From ZC4RG20 sp964553875 (GTDB lineage: Bacteria > Pseudomonadota > Gammaproteobacteria > Steroidobacterales > Rariloculaceae), in contig CAZKNH010000002.1 in the NCBI GenBank assembly GCA_964553875.1, forward strand, positions 1 through 64,000: 64,000 nucleotides of DNA, in the 5' to 3' direction. Positions 41,993-50,420 of the stretch are shown here, one piece after another; the first letter of the stretch is position 1, and each line of letters opens with the position of its first letter. The translations under genes were made by a program, and so were the position numbers. The notes under the pieces are model-generated. The model was given only the letters and a program-made list of their open reading frames with translations, was not told the DNA's origin and made no database searches.

Positions 41993-43339
41993 ATGGCTGA
42001 AATCGAGGCGAGAATCCAGCGGATCATTCAAGACGTCGAGCGCAGAAATCCCGGCGAAAGCGAGTTCCTTCAAGCAGTTACGGAGGTAACCTCGACGCTT
42101 GCGCCGGTCCTGCGCAAATACCCGCAGTACGCGGAGCACAAGATCATCGAGCGGATCTGCGAGCCCGAGCGGCAGATCATCTTCCGCGTGCCGTGGCAGG
42201 ACGACCGCGGCGAGGTGCACATCAACCGCGGGTTCCGTGTCGGCTTCAACAGCGCTCTCGGCCCGTACAAGGGCGGCCTGCGCTTCCATCCGTCGGTCAA
42301 CCTCGGGATCGTCAAGTTTCTCGGCTTCGAGCAGACGTTCAAGAACGCCATCACCGGAATGCCGATCGGCGGCGCGAAGGGCGGCGCGGACTTCGATCCG
42401 AAAGGACGCTCCGACGGCGAGGTGATGCGGTTCTGTCAGAGCTTCATGACCGAGCTCTACCGTCACCTCGGCGAGTTCACGGACGTGCCGGCAGGCGACA
42501 TCGGCGTCGGGCAGCGCGAGATCGGCTACCTCTTCGGCCAGTACAAGCGGATCACGAACCGCTACGAATCCGGAGTCCTGACGGGCAAGAGCCCGCAATG
42601 GGGCGGCTCGCTCGTGCGCAAGGAAGCGACGGGCTACGGGGTGGTCTACTTCGTCGAAGAGATGCTGAAGGCCCGCGGCGACTCGATCGAGGGCAAAACC
42701 TGCATCGTCTCGGGCTCCGGCAACGTCGCGATCTACGCGATGGAGAAGCTGCAGATGCTCGGCGCGAAGCCGATCGCATGCTCGGATTCGAGCGGCGTCC
42801 TGCACGATCCGCGCGGGATCCAGCTCGATACCGTGAAGCGCATCAAGGAGGTGGAGCGCGGCCGCATCAGCGCCTACGTCGAGACGCATCCGCACGCCCA
42901 CTACCTCGCCGCGGGCAACATCTGGAGCGTGCCCTGCGACATCGCGCTGCCGTGCGCGACGCAGAACGAGCTCGACGATATCTCCGCGCGCGCGCTGGTC
43001 GCGAACGGCTGCATCGCGGTCGCGGAGGGGGCGAACATGCCGACGACCCCCGGCGGCGTCCGCGTGCTGCTCGAGGCAGGCGTCGCGTACGGCCCGGGCA
43101 AGGCGGCGAACGCCGGCGGCGTCGCCACGTCCGCGCTCGAGATGCAGCAGAACGCGAGCCGCGACGCGTGGACGTTCGAATATACGGAGATGCGGCTGCA
43201 CGAGATCATGCAGAAAATCCACCGCGACTGCTACGAGACCGCCGAGGAGTTCGGCTGCCCGGGCAACTACGTTGTCGGCGCGAACATCCTCGGCTTCCTC
43301 CGCGTCGCGGAGGCGATGGTCGCCTTCGGGCTGATCTGA
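41993..43339 (+). CDS. gdhA: NADP-specific glutamate dehydrogenase
   Basis: A 448-residue hexameric enzyme combining ammonium with 2-oxoglutarate. It carries the GPYKGGLRFHPSVN stretch, the catalytic lysine in MPIGGAKGGADFDPKG near residue 125, the NADP fold (VSGSGNVAIYAMEKL) and the C-terminal GVATSALEMQQNA. Length equals the class I NADP-type enzymes. The start ATG at 41993 follows AAGGGAA; a TACAAT -10-like element lies at 41953-41958. It assimilates the ammonium that the nitrate operon makes. Confidence 0.96.
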   Translation: MAEIEARIQRIIQDVERRNPGESEFLQAVTEVTSTLAPVLRKYPQYAEHKIIERICEPERQIIFRVPWQDDRGEVHINRGFRVGFNSALGPYKGGLRFHPSVNLGIVKFLGFEQTFKNAITGMPIGGAKGGADFDPKGRSDGEVMRFCQSFMTELYRHLGEFTDVPAGDIGVGQREIGYLFGQYKRITNRYESGVLTGKSPQWGGSLVRKEATGYGVVYFVEEMLKARGDSIEGKTCIVSGSGNVAIYAMEKLQMLGAKPIACSDSSGVLHDPRGIQLDTVKRIKEVERGRISAYVETHPHAHYLAAGNIWSVPCDIALPCATQNELDDISARALVANGCIAVAEGANMPTTPGGVRVLLEAGVAYGPGKAANAGGVATSALEMQQNASRDAWTFEYTEMRLHEIMQKIHRDCYETAEEFGCPGNYVVGANILGFLRVAEAMVAFGLI

Positions 43340-43361
43340 GCCTTACCGCACCGGCGCACGC

Positions 43362-43383
43362 GCCCCGCGGAGACGCGCGGGGC
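43362..43383 (+). terminator. GC-rich hairpin after gdhA
   Basis: GCCCCGCG (43362-43369) pairs perfectly with CGCGGGGC (43376-43383) around a six-base loop, 23 bases after the gdhA stop. No U-tract follows, so termination would be weak or factor-assisted. It separates gdhA from the Mrp operon. Confidence 0.4.
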
Positions 43384-43427
43384 CGACTCGATTCGCTTGA
43401 GGGGCCGACGCTGAACCGAAGCACGCC

Positions 43428-46346
43428 ATGCTGTTGACCCTGATCGTCGTATTGCCGTTCATCGGCAGCGTCGCCGCCGCGTTCCTTCCGGCCGCTGCAC
43501 GCAATACGGCGGCTTCATGGGCCACGGCGGTCACCGTCGCGTGCACGGTCCTCGTGCTCCTCTTTTATCCCGAGGTGCAGGACGGCCGCGTCGCGAGCGT
43601 GCGCTTCGAGTGGCTGCCGCAGTTCGGCCTCGACGCCTACCTGCGAATGGACGGCTTCGCGTGGCTGTTCGCGCTGCTCGTCTCGTTCATGGGCGTGCTC
43701 GTCGTGCTCTACGCGCGGTACTACATGTCCGCCGAGGACCCGGTGCCGCGCTTCTTCTCGTTCCTGCTCGCGTTCATGGGCGCGATGCTCGGCGTCGTCC
43801 TGTCCGGCAACCTGATTCAGGTCGTCGTGTTCTGGGAGCTGACGAGCTTCACGTCGTTCATGCTGATCGCGTACTGGTACCACCTGCCGGACGCACGGCG
43901 CGCGGCGCGGATGTCCGTGATCGTCACCGTCGGCGGAGGGCTGTGCCTCCTGCTCGGCGTGCTGATGATCGGCGCGATCGTCGGCAGCTACGACCTCGAC
44001 AACGTGCTCGCGGCGGGCGACACGATCCGCGCGCACCGCTGGTATCCCGCCGTGCTCGTGCTCGTCGGGCTCGGGACGCTGACGAAGAGCGCGCAGTTTC
44101 CGTTCCATTTCTGGCTGCCGCAGGCGATGACCGCGCCGACGCCGGTCTCGGCGTACCTGCATTCCGCGACGATGGTGAAGGCGGGCGTCTTCCTGCTCGC
44201 GCGGCTCTGGCCGGTGCTCTCCGGCAGCGATCTCTGGTTCTGGCTGATCACCGGAGCCGGCGCGGCCTCCCTCCTCGTCGGCGCGATCTCGGCGACGTTC
44301 CAGCGCGACACGAAGGGCGTGCTCGCGTACTCGACGATCAGCCACTTGGGCCTGATCACGATGCTCCTCGGCATGAACAGCGAGCTCGCGCTCGTCGCCG
44401 CCGTGTTCCACATGATGAATCACGCGACGTTCAAGGCGTCGCTGTTCATGGCGGCCGGCATCGTGCAGCACGAGACCGGCACGCGGGACATGCAGCGGCT
44501 CTCGGGCCTCGCGCATTCGATGCCGCTGACGGCGACCGTCGCGACCGTCGCGGCCGCCGCGATGGCCGGCGTGCCGCTCCTGAACGGCTTCCTGTCGAAG
44601 GAGATGTTCTTCGAGGAGTCGATCGTCGTCGGCGGCGCGACCGGGCTCGTGATCACGCTGCCGATGATCGCGATGACCGCAGGCGCGTTCAGCGTCGGTT
44701 ATTCGGTCCGATTCATCCACCAGATCTTCTTCGGGCCGCCGGCGAACGACTTGCCGAAGACGCCGAAGGAGCCGACGCGCGGCATGCTCGTGCCGAGCGC
44801 TTTGCTCGTCGTCGCGTGTCTCCTGGTCGGCATCCTGCCCGCGCGCACGGTCGGCCCTGCGCTCGAGACATCGATGCTCGCGATCCTCGGCGCGGACCTT
44901 CCGGAGTACCGGCTGGCGGCGTGGCACGGGTTCACCGTGCCGCTCCTGATGAGCTTCGTCGCGCTCACGATCGGCATCTCGCTCTACCTGCTCCTGCTGA
45001 AACGCGGCGCGACGATGCGGCGCACGCCGCTTTTGTCGTGGATCGACGCGAGCCGGGTGTTCGACGTCGCCAACGTCGTCGTCGTGCGCGGCGCCGCGCG
45101 CGTCGCGCACCTCTTCTTCACGCGCCGCCTGCAATCGCAGCTGCTCGCGATCGTCGGCATCGCGCTCGTCGCGGGTGTCGCCGCCTTCCGGCGCGACGGC
45201 TGGTCCCCCGGCGACCTGCCGCTCCATCCGATCGATCCGCTGTTCGTGCTGCTCTGGGTCGGCGGCGCCGCGTGCGCGATCGGCGCGGCACAGCAGGCGA
45301 AATTCCACCGCCTCGCGGCGCTGATCATGGTCGGCGGCGCGGGCCTCGTCACGTGCCTCACGTTCGCGTGGTTCTCGGCGCCGGACCTCGCGCTCACGCA
45401 GATCACGGTCGAGGTCGTCACGATCGTGCTCCTCCTGCTCGGGCTGCGCTGGTTGCCGCAGCGGATTCCGTTCGACGATCCGCGGCGGCGCACGCTCCGT
45501 GCCCGGGCCCGCCACTTCCGTGACGCGGCGCTCGCGATCGGTGCGGGTATAGGCGCCGCCGCGCTCGCGTTCGCGGTGCTGACTCGCCCGAACGGCGCCG
45601 AGATCCGCGACTACTACGTCAACAATGCCCTCGAGATCGCGAACGGCCGCAACGTCGTGAACGTGATCCTCGTCGACTACCGCAGCTTCGACACGTTCGG
45701 CGAGATCACCGTCGTCGCGATCGTCGCGATCATCGTCTACGCGCTGCTGCGCCGGTTCCGTCCGGCGCCCGAGAGCATCGACGTGCCGCGCGCGCAGCGC
45801 GCGGACGCGTCGCCGCCGATCGGCGTGCTCGACGATCCGCTGCCTCGGGGCTACATGAAGCTCCCGGCCGTTCTCGTGCGGCTGCTCGGCCCGATGGCCG
45901 GGCTCGTGTCCGTCTATTTTCTGCTGCGCGGCCACAATGCGCCGGGCGGCGGCTTCGTCGGCGGGCTCGTGATGGCGACGGCGGTCATCGTGCAGTACAT
46001 GGTCGGCGGCACGATGTGGGTCGAATCGCGCCTCAGGATCCACCCGCAGGTCTGGATCGCGCTCGGCCTCATGACGGCCGGCACGGCCGGCATCCTCGCA
46101 TGGTTCGCCGCGAAGCCGTTCCTGACGGCGCTCAGCGTCGACCTGCACGTGCCGCTCCTCGGCGATCTGCACCTGTCGAGCGCGCTGCTCTTCGATGTCG
46201 GCGTCTACATGCTCGTGATCGGCGCGGTCGTGCTGATGCTCGTCGCGCTCGCGCACCAGTCGCTCAGGAGTCCGCGCAGGACGCAGTTCGTCGAGGAGAC
46301 CGCGCACGCGCAAGCGGTCGAGGACACGGCGGAGGCGTCGGCCTGA
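43428..46346 (+). CDS. mnhA: Na+/H+ antiporter subunit A fused to subunit B (MrpAB)
   Basis: A 972-residue membrane protein. Residues about 1-620 are a NuoL/MrpA-like proton channel (FWELTSFTSFMLIAYWYH, KSAQFPFHFWLPQAMTAPTPVSAYLHSATMVKAGV, MMNHATFKASLFMAAG). An MbhD-like segment follows (LALTQITVEVVTIVLLLLGL), then a C-terminal MrpB domain from about 805 (GLVSVYFLLRGHNAPGGGFVGGLVMATAVIVQYM). The A-B fusion is known from rhizobial PhaAB and pseudomonad Mrp systems, so it is not new. First gene of a six-gene operon; its stop shares a base with the mnhC start. Confidence 0.95.
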   Translation: MLLTLIVVLPFIGSVAAAFLPAAARNTAASWATAVTVACTVLVLLFYPEVQDGRVASVRFEWLPQFGLDAYLRMDGFAWLFALLVSFMGVLVVLYARYYMSAEDPVPRFFSFLLAFMGAMLGVVLSGNLIQVVVFWELTSFTSFMLIAYWYHLPDARRAARMSVIVTVGGGLCLLLGVLMIGAIVGSYDLDNVLAAGDTIRAHRWYPAVLVLVGLGTLTKSAQFPFHFWLPQAMTAPTPVSAYLHSATMVKAGVFLLARLWPVLSGSDLWFWLITGAGAASLLVGAISATFQRDTKGVLAYSTISHLGLITMLLGMNSELALVAAVFHMMNHATFKASLFMAAGIVQHETGTRDMQRLSGLAHSMPLTATVATVAAAAMAGVPLLNGFLSKEMFFEESIVVGGATGLVITLPMIAMTAGAFSVGYSVRFIHQIFFGPPANDLPKTPKEPTRGMLVPSALLVVACLLVGILPARTVGPALETSMLAILGADLPEYRLAAWHGFTVPLLMSFVALTIGISLYLLLLKRGATMRRTPLLSWIDASRVFDVANVVVVRGAARVAHLFFTRRLQSQLLAIVGIALVAGVAAFRRDGWSPGDLPLHPIDPLFVLLWVGGAACAIGAAQQAKFHRLAALIMVGGAGLVTCLTFAWFSAPDLALTQITVEVVTIVLLLLGLRWLPQRIPFDDPRRRTLRARARHFRDAALAIGAGIGAAALAFAVLTRPNGAEIRDYYVNNALEIANGRNVVNVILVDYRSFDTFGEITVVAIVAIIVYALLRRFRPAPESIDVPRAQRADASPPIGVLDDPLPRGYMKLPAVLVRLLGPMAGLVSVYFLLRGHNAPGGGFVGGLVMATAVIVQYMVGGTMWVESRLRIHPQVWIALGLMTAGTAGILAWFAAKPFLTALSVDLHVPLLGDLHLSSALLFDVGVYMLVIGAVVLMLVALAHQSLRSPRRTQFVEETAHAQAVEDTAEASA

Positions 46347-46687
46347 TGGAAGCGGTATACGCGCTCGCGATCGGAGTGCTCGTCGCGGCCGGTGTGTGGC
46401 TGCTGCTGCGCCCGAGGACCTTTCAGGTGATCATGGGGCTGTCGCTCCTGGCGTACGCGACGAACCTTTTCATCTTCGGCATGGGGCGGCTCGAGATCCA
46501 GCGGCCGCCGATCCTGGAGGGCCCTGACCCCAATCCAGCGCTCTATGCAGACCCGGTACCGCAGGCGCTCGTGCTGACCGCGATCGTGATCGGCTTCGCG
46601 ACGACGGCGCTCTTCCTCGTCGTGCTGCTGAAGCTGCGCGGCCTCTCGGGCACCGACCACGTCGACGGCAGGGAGCCCGACCGATGA
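46346..46687 (+). CDS. mnhC: Na+/H+ antiporter subunit C
   Basis: A 113-residue NuoK-like subunit with three helices: YALAIGVLVAAGVWLLLRP, FQVIMGLSLLAYATNLFIFGMG and the conserved YADPVPQALVLTAIVIGFATTALFLVV. Start and stop overlap subunits A and D by one and four bases. The bases GGGCCCTGACCCC in the periplasmic loop resemble the repeat family but encode a normal loop. Confidence 0.95.
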   Translation: MEAVYALAIGVLVAAGVWLLLRPRTFQVIMGLSLLAYATNLFIFGMGRLEIQRPPILEGPDPNPALYADPVPQALVLTAIVIGFATTALFLVVLLKLRGLSGTDHVDGREPDR

Positions 46688-48339
46688 CGGGTCTCCTCGA
46701 CCATCTGCCGATCCTGCCGATCGCCGTGCCGCTCTTCGCGGCCGCGGCGATGCTGCTCGTCGGCGACGCCCATCGCTCGCTGCGCAACACGATCGCGTTC
46801 GGGTCGTTGACCGTGCAGCTCGCGGTGGCGCTCGTCCTGCTCTATCAGACCACCGACGCGGCAGCGCACATCTGGCCGAACGGCATCGGCGTCTACGCGA
46901 TCGGGAGCTGGCCCGCGCCGTTCGGCATCGTGCTCGTCGTCGACCGGCTGTCGTCGCTGATGCTGACGCTGACCGCGACCGTCGCGCTCGCGGCGCTCGT
47001 CTACTCCACGTCGCACTGGGACCGGCCGGGCCAGCCGTTCCATTCGCTGTTCCAGCTGCTCGTGATGGGCCAGAACGGCGCGTTCCTGACCGGCGACCTG
47101 TTCAACCTGTTCGTGTTCTTCGAGGTGCTCCTCGCGGCGTCCTACGGCCTCGTGCTGCGCGGCCTCGGCACGACGCGGGTCCGCACCGGGCTCCATTACA
47201 TCGCGGTCAATCTCGCCGCGTCGTTCCTGTTTCTGATCGGCGTCGCGCTCATCTACGGCACCGTCGGCACGCTGAACATGGCCGACCTCCTCGGGCGCGT
47301 CGAGGCCCTTCGGCCGGACGACCGGGCGGTATTCGACGCGGGCGCATGGATCCTCGGCATCGCGTTCCTCGTGAAAGCCGGAAGCTGGCCGTTGAACTCG
47401 TGGCTGCCGGGCGCGTATGGCGTGTCGGTCGCCCCGGTCGCGGCCGGATTCGCGATCATGACGAAGGTCGGCGTCTACGCCGTGCTGCGCCTCGGCACGC
47501 TGATGAGCGAGGACGATGCGGCGGCGACGATTCTCGGCGAGATCCTGTACTACACCGGTCTCGTCACCCTCGTGTCCGGAATGATCGGCATGCTCGCGAC
47601 GCAGCACTTGAAGCGTCTCGTCGCGTACTCGGTGATCGTCTCGTCGGGACTCCTGCTCGCGTCGCTCGGGCTGGGCATCGAGGCGGTCACGCCGCCCGTG
47701 CTCTTCTACCTGACGACGTCTGTGCTGACGACCGCCGCATTCTTCCTCCTGACCGGCATGACGGACCGCACGCGGCTCGTGTTGCCGCCGGCCGAGGAGC
47801 CGGCGTCGCAAGGCGACATCCTGCCGCTATACATGGCGTTCGGTGTGACGAGCCCGGACCCATACGGCACCGAGGAAGAGGTCGGCGCGGCGATCCCGGC
47901 CGCGATGGCGTTCCTGGGGCTCATGTTCGTTTGCTGCGTGCTGCTCGTCGCGGGTCTGCCGCCGCTGCCCGGCTTCGTCGCGAAATTCACGCTGCTCTCG
48001 GTCGTGCTCGAGACGGCGCCGGCGGTCGGCGCGCGCAACGCCGGCTGGGTGCTCGCGATCGCCGTGCTCGCGACGGGTATCGTCGCCGTCGTCGCGCTGA
48101 CGCGGATCGGCATGCGGCTCTTCTGGTCGCCGGCGCAGCGGCGCACGCCGCGCCTCCATGTCCTCGAGGCCGCGCCGGTCGCGTTCCTCGTGCTCGCGTG
48201 CCTCGGCCTCACGGCGGCATCGGGACCGGCCATGCGCTTCTTCGAGGCGACCGCGCGCTCGCTGCACGATCCGCAAGCCTACATCGAGACCGTCCTCGGC
48301 ACGCGCGTCGCGTCGCGGACGGACGGAGAGACACAATGA
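46684..48339 (+). CDS. mnhD: Na+/H+ antiporter subunit D
   Basis: A 551-residue NuoN/MrpD-like channel subunit with the Proton_antipo_M core: NLFVFFEVLLAASYGLVLRG near residue 140, the lysine-bearing VKAGSWPLNSWLPGAYGVSVAPVAAGFAIMTKVGVYA near 228, and the later GLPPLPGFVAKF. A loop of roughly 60 residues around 355-410 (rich in D, E and P) makes it slightly longer than average. It starts within the stop of mnhC and ends within the start of mnhE. Confidence 0.95.
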   Translation: MTGLLDHLPILPIAVPLFAAAAMLLVGDAHRSLRNTIAFGSLTVQLAVALVLLYQTTDAAAHIWPNGIGVYAIGSWPAPFGIVLVVDRLSSLMLTLTATVALAALVYSTSHWDRPGQPFHSLFQLLVMGQNGAFLTGDLFNLFVFFEVLLAASYGLVLRGLGTTRVRTGLHYIAVNLAASFLFLIGVALIYGTVGTLNMADLLGRVEALRPDDRAVFDAGAWILGIAFLVKAGSWPLNSWLPGAYGVSVAPVAAGFAIMTKVGVYAVLRLGTLMSEDDAAATILGEILYYTGLVTLVSGMIGMLATQHLKRLVAYSVIVSSGLLLASLGLGIEAVTPPVLFYLTTSVLTTAAFFLLTGMTDRTRLVLPPAEEPASQGDILPLYMAFGVTSPDPYGTEEEVGAAIPAAMAFLGLMFVCCVLLVAGLPPLPGFVAKFTLLSVVLETAPAVGARNAGWVLAIAVLATGIVAVVALTRIGMRLFWSPAQRRTPRLHVLEAAPVAFLVLACLGLTAASGPAMRFFEATARSLHDPQAYIETVLGTRVASRTDGETQ

Positions 48340-48833
48340 AGCCGATCTCGGACCGCTGGCCCGTCGCGCTCACCGTGTCGCTCGTCGCGATGTGGCTGCT
48401 GCTCAACCAGACGCTCGCGCCGGGTCAGATCGTGCTCGGCACGGTGCTCGCGATCCTCCTCTCCTGGGCCACCCGGCGGCTGCGGCCGCTGCAGCCGCGG
48501 CTCAAGCGTCTCGGTCTCGTACCCGTGCTCCTCGTGCGCGTGCTGCAGGACATCGTACGGTCGAACCTCGCGGTCGCACGGATCGTCCTCGGGCTCGTCG
48601 GCGAGCGCAGGATCCGCTCGGGCTTCGTCGACATCCCGCTCGAGATGCGCGACCCGCACGCGCTGGCCGTGCTCGCCGGCATCGTCACGTCGACGCCGGG
48701 CACGGTGTGGGTCGACCTCGCGCCGGACGGCAGCCGCGTCACGCTGCACGTGCTCGACCTGCGTGACGAGCAGGATTGGATCGACTGGATCAAGCTCCGC
48801 TACGAACGTCTGCTGATGGGCATTTTCGAATGA
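48336..48833 (+). CDS. mnhE: Na+/H+ antiporter subunit E
   Basis: A 165-residue MrpE protein: N-terminal helices (ALTVSLVAMWLLLNQTLAPGQIVLGTVLAILLSWATRR), VRVLQDIVRSNLAVARIVL, and the conserved soluble end with TSTPGTVWVDLAPDGSRVTLHVLDL. It overlaps its neighbours by four bases at each end (ATGA). Confidence 0.94.
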   Translation: MKPISDRWPVALTVSLVAMWLLLNQTLAPGQIVLGTVLAILLSWATRRLRPLQPRLKRLGLVPVLLVRVLQDIVRSNLAVARIVLGLVGERRIRSGFVDIPLEMRDPHALAVLAGIVTSTPGTVWVDLAPDGSRVTLHVLDLRDEQDWIDWIKLRYERLLMGIFE

Positions 48834-49111
48834 ACACCGTCTTCGACTACGCGGCCTGGTTCGCGTCGCTCTGCTTCGTGCTCGCGATGCTCCTCGCGCT
48901 GCTTCGGATGTTCCTCGGGCCCGCGGCGCAGGATCGCGTGCTCGCGCTCGACACGTTCTATCTGAACGGCATGCTGACGCTCTTGATGCTCGGGATCCGC
49001 TCGAGCTCGACGGTCTACTTCGACATGGCGCTCCTGATCGCGCTCTTCGGCTTCGCGAGCACGATCGCGTTCGCGAAGTTCCTGTTGCGCGGCGAGGTCA
49101 TCGAGCCGTGA
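48830..49111 (+). CDS. mnhF: Na+/H+ antiporter subunit F
   Basis: A 93-residue three-helix subunit: FASLCFVLAMLLALLRMFLGP, DRVLALDTFYLNGMLTLLMLG and DMALLIALFGFASTIAFAKFLLRGE, the standard MrpF pattern. The ATG at 48830 overlaps the mnhE stop; its own stop overlaps the GTG of mnhG. Confidence 0.94.
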   Translation: MNTVFDYAAWFASLCFVLAMLLALLRMFLGPAAQDRVLALDTFYLNGMLTLLMLGIRSSSTVYFDMALLIALFGFASTIAFAKFLLRGEVIEP

Positions 49112-49545
49112 ACGGCACCGAGCTGCCTCTGTGGGTGACGATCCCCGGCACGCTGCTGCTCGTCGCGGCGGGCCTCTTGACCCTGATCGGCGCAATGGGC
49201 CTCGTGCGGCTCCCGGATTTCTTCGCCCGCATGCACCCGCCGACGATGGGCACGACGCTCGGCACGGGCTGCGTGCTGATCGCCTCGATGCTCGTGTCGT
49301 CGGCGCTCGAGCAGCGCCCCGTCGTGCACGAGCTCCTGATCACGCTGTTCATCGTGATGACCGCGCCCGTGACGGCGATGCTGCTGATGCGCGCCGCGGT
49401 ATTCCGCGCGCAGCGGAAGAGCGTCGAAGCGGAGCCGCCGACGGGCGCGGCCTCCGTCGCGCGCCGCGCGCAGGACGAGAGCCGCACGCACGACGAGAAC
49501 CGCCGGCTCGCCGAGCGGTCTGCGCCCACGGACGAGCCGTCGTAG
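49108..49545 (+). CDS. mnhG: Na+/H+ antiporter subunit G
   Basis: A 145-residue MrpG with three helices and the conserved LTLIGAMGLVRLPDFFARMHPPTMGTTLG region. The helical core ends near residue 105; the last 35 to 40 residues are a charged tail (RKSVEAEPPTGAAS and following) longer than in many homologues. It starts with GTG inside the mnhF stop (GTGA). Last gene of the operon, converging on the next minus-strand gene. Confidence 0.94.
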   Translation: MNGTELPLWVTIPGTLLLVAAGLLTLIGAMGLVRLPDFFARMHPPTMGTTLGTGCVLIASMLVSSALEQRPVVHELLITLFIVMTAPVTAMLLMRAAVFRAQRKSVEAEPPTGAASVARRAQDESRTHDENRRLAERSAPTDEPS

Positions 49546-49558
49546 CGAGGGCTCGCGA

Positions 49559-50068
49559 TCAGAAGACGTAGCCGCGCACGAGCATGATGCCGAGCGCGAC
49601 GACGGCGACCGCGATCAGCAGATTCACCCGCCCCATCCATCCTGCCGCGCGGCGGAGCCGCCCTGCTTCCTTCGACCCCGGCGCTTCGCGCATCGTCCGC
49701 GTCGCCCGAGGTCCGACGACGAAATCGTGCACCGCGCTGATCGCGAGCACGGCGGCGACGAGCGCGAGCTTCGTCCCGAGGATATGGGCCCACGGCGTCG
49801 CCCAGAACCTCGCGCTCGTGAGCTGCTCGAGGCCGACGCCCCAGCGCGTGAGGTTGACGAGCCCCGTGAGCACTAGGATCACGAGGCACGCCCAGCCGAC
49901 GTTTCGAAAGCGCGTCCCGGTGAGCCGGATCAGCTCGGCGTACTGCCCGCCGGTCGAGCTTCGCCTCAGTATCGGGATCAGAATCGCGCCGAGAAACACC
50001 ATCCCGCCGATCCATACGACCGCGGCCAGAATGTGCAGCAGAATGGCTATGAAATGCACCGCCTGCAT
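49559..50068 (-). CDS. CopD/DUF4149-like membrane protein
   Basis: A 169-residue membrane protein with four predicted helices: HFIAILLHILAAVVWIGGMVFLGAILIPIL (with His residues suited to haem or copper), VGWACLVILVLTGLVNLTRWG, LGTKLALVAAVLAISAVHDFVVGPRAT and LLIAVAVVALGIMLVRGY. The pattern matches the CopD-like or protoporphyrinogen-oxidase-like four-helix family, but the substrate cannot be fixed. The start at 50068 has CAGGAG upstream. It is divergent from the nor genes, so a link to NO or haem metabolism is possible. Confidence 0.7.
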   Translation of the reverse strand: MQAVHFIAILLHILAAVVWIGGMVFLGAILIPILRRSSTGGQYAELIRLTGTRFRNVGWACLVILVLTGLVNLTRWGVGLEQLTSARFWATPWAHILGTKLALVAAVLAISAVHDFVVGPRATRTMREAPGSKEAGRLRRAAGWMGRVNLLIAVAVVALGIMLVRGYVF

Positions 50069-50226
50069 CGTCCGACTCCTGGAGCAGCGTGTCCTCCGTA
50101 ATGATGCGCTTGCTGCGGCCGCTTCACACAGTACGGCAGTCCCGAGCTTGATTCGGCGTGCGGCATAGCGTCGCCGCCGGCGGCGATCACGCCTTTCGAG
50201 CAGCGCGACTCCGTCGGCGTGCCGGG

Positions 50227-50255
50227 TTGTCAACGTTCGCGGGCGCGGTTATGGT
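50227..50255 (+). promoter_or_regulatory. Possible sigma-70-type promoter of the nor genes
   Basis: TTGTCA at 50227-50232 and TATGGT at 50250-50255 are separated by 17 bases, matching five and four of six consensus positions. It lies about 28 bases ahead of the small ORF preceding norC. I saw no FNR/NnrR-type TTGAT-N4-ATCAA site nearby. Confidence 0.35.
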
Positions 50256-50282
50256 GCGCCGAAGCCCCTGACCGGGATCAAG

Positions 50283-50408
50283 ATGCCGCGTACCGCCTTC
50301 TTCAAGTCGGTCAAGGCCGTAAGCTGGGTCGTGCTGCTGCTGATCGTCGCGGCGATCGCCTACTCCGTATTCACGTCGATACGGTACTGGAGCGGCATCG
50401 GTGTCTGA
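50283..50408 (+). CDS. Small single-pass membrane protein preceding norC
   Basis: A 41-residue frame with one clear transmembrane helix (VSWVVLLLIVAAIAYSVFTS), a basic N-terminus (FFKSVKAV) and a conserved-looking end (IRYWSGIGV). It begins with ATG at 50283 and ends 12 bases before norC. Codon use is like that of the neighbouring real genes (GC-rich third positions). It is too short for routine gene finders. It could be an accessory or assembly peptide of the NO reductase complex; evidence for expression is lacking. Confidence 0.55.
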   Translation: MPRTAFFKSVKAVSWVVLLLIVAAIAYSVFTSIRYWSGIGV

Positions 50409-50420
50409 GGCGGCACTGCG

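Noticed and set aside
46505..46525. GGGCCCTGACCCC inside mnhC as another copy of the palindrome family
   Set aside because: Only one half-site, no opposing arm, and the encoded loop fits the normal MrpC alignment length; chance similarity is sufficient.
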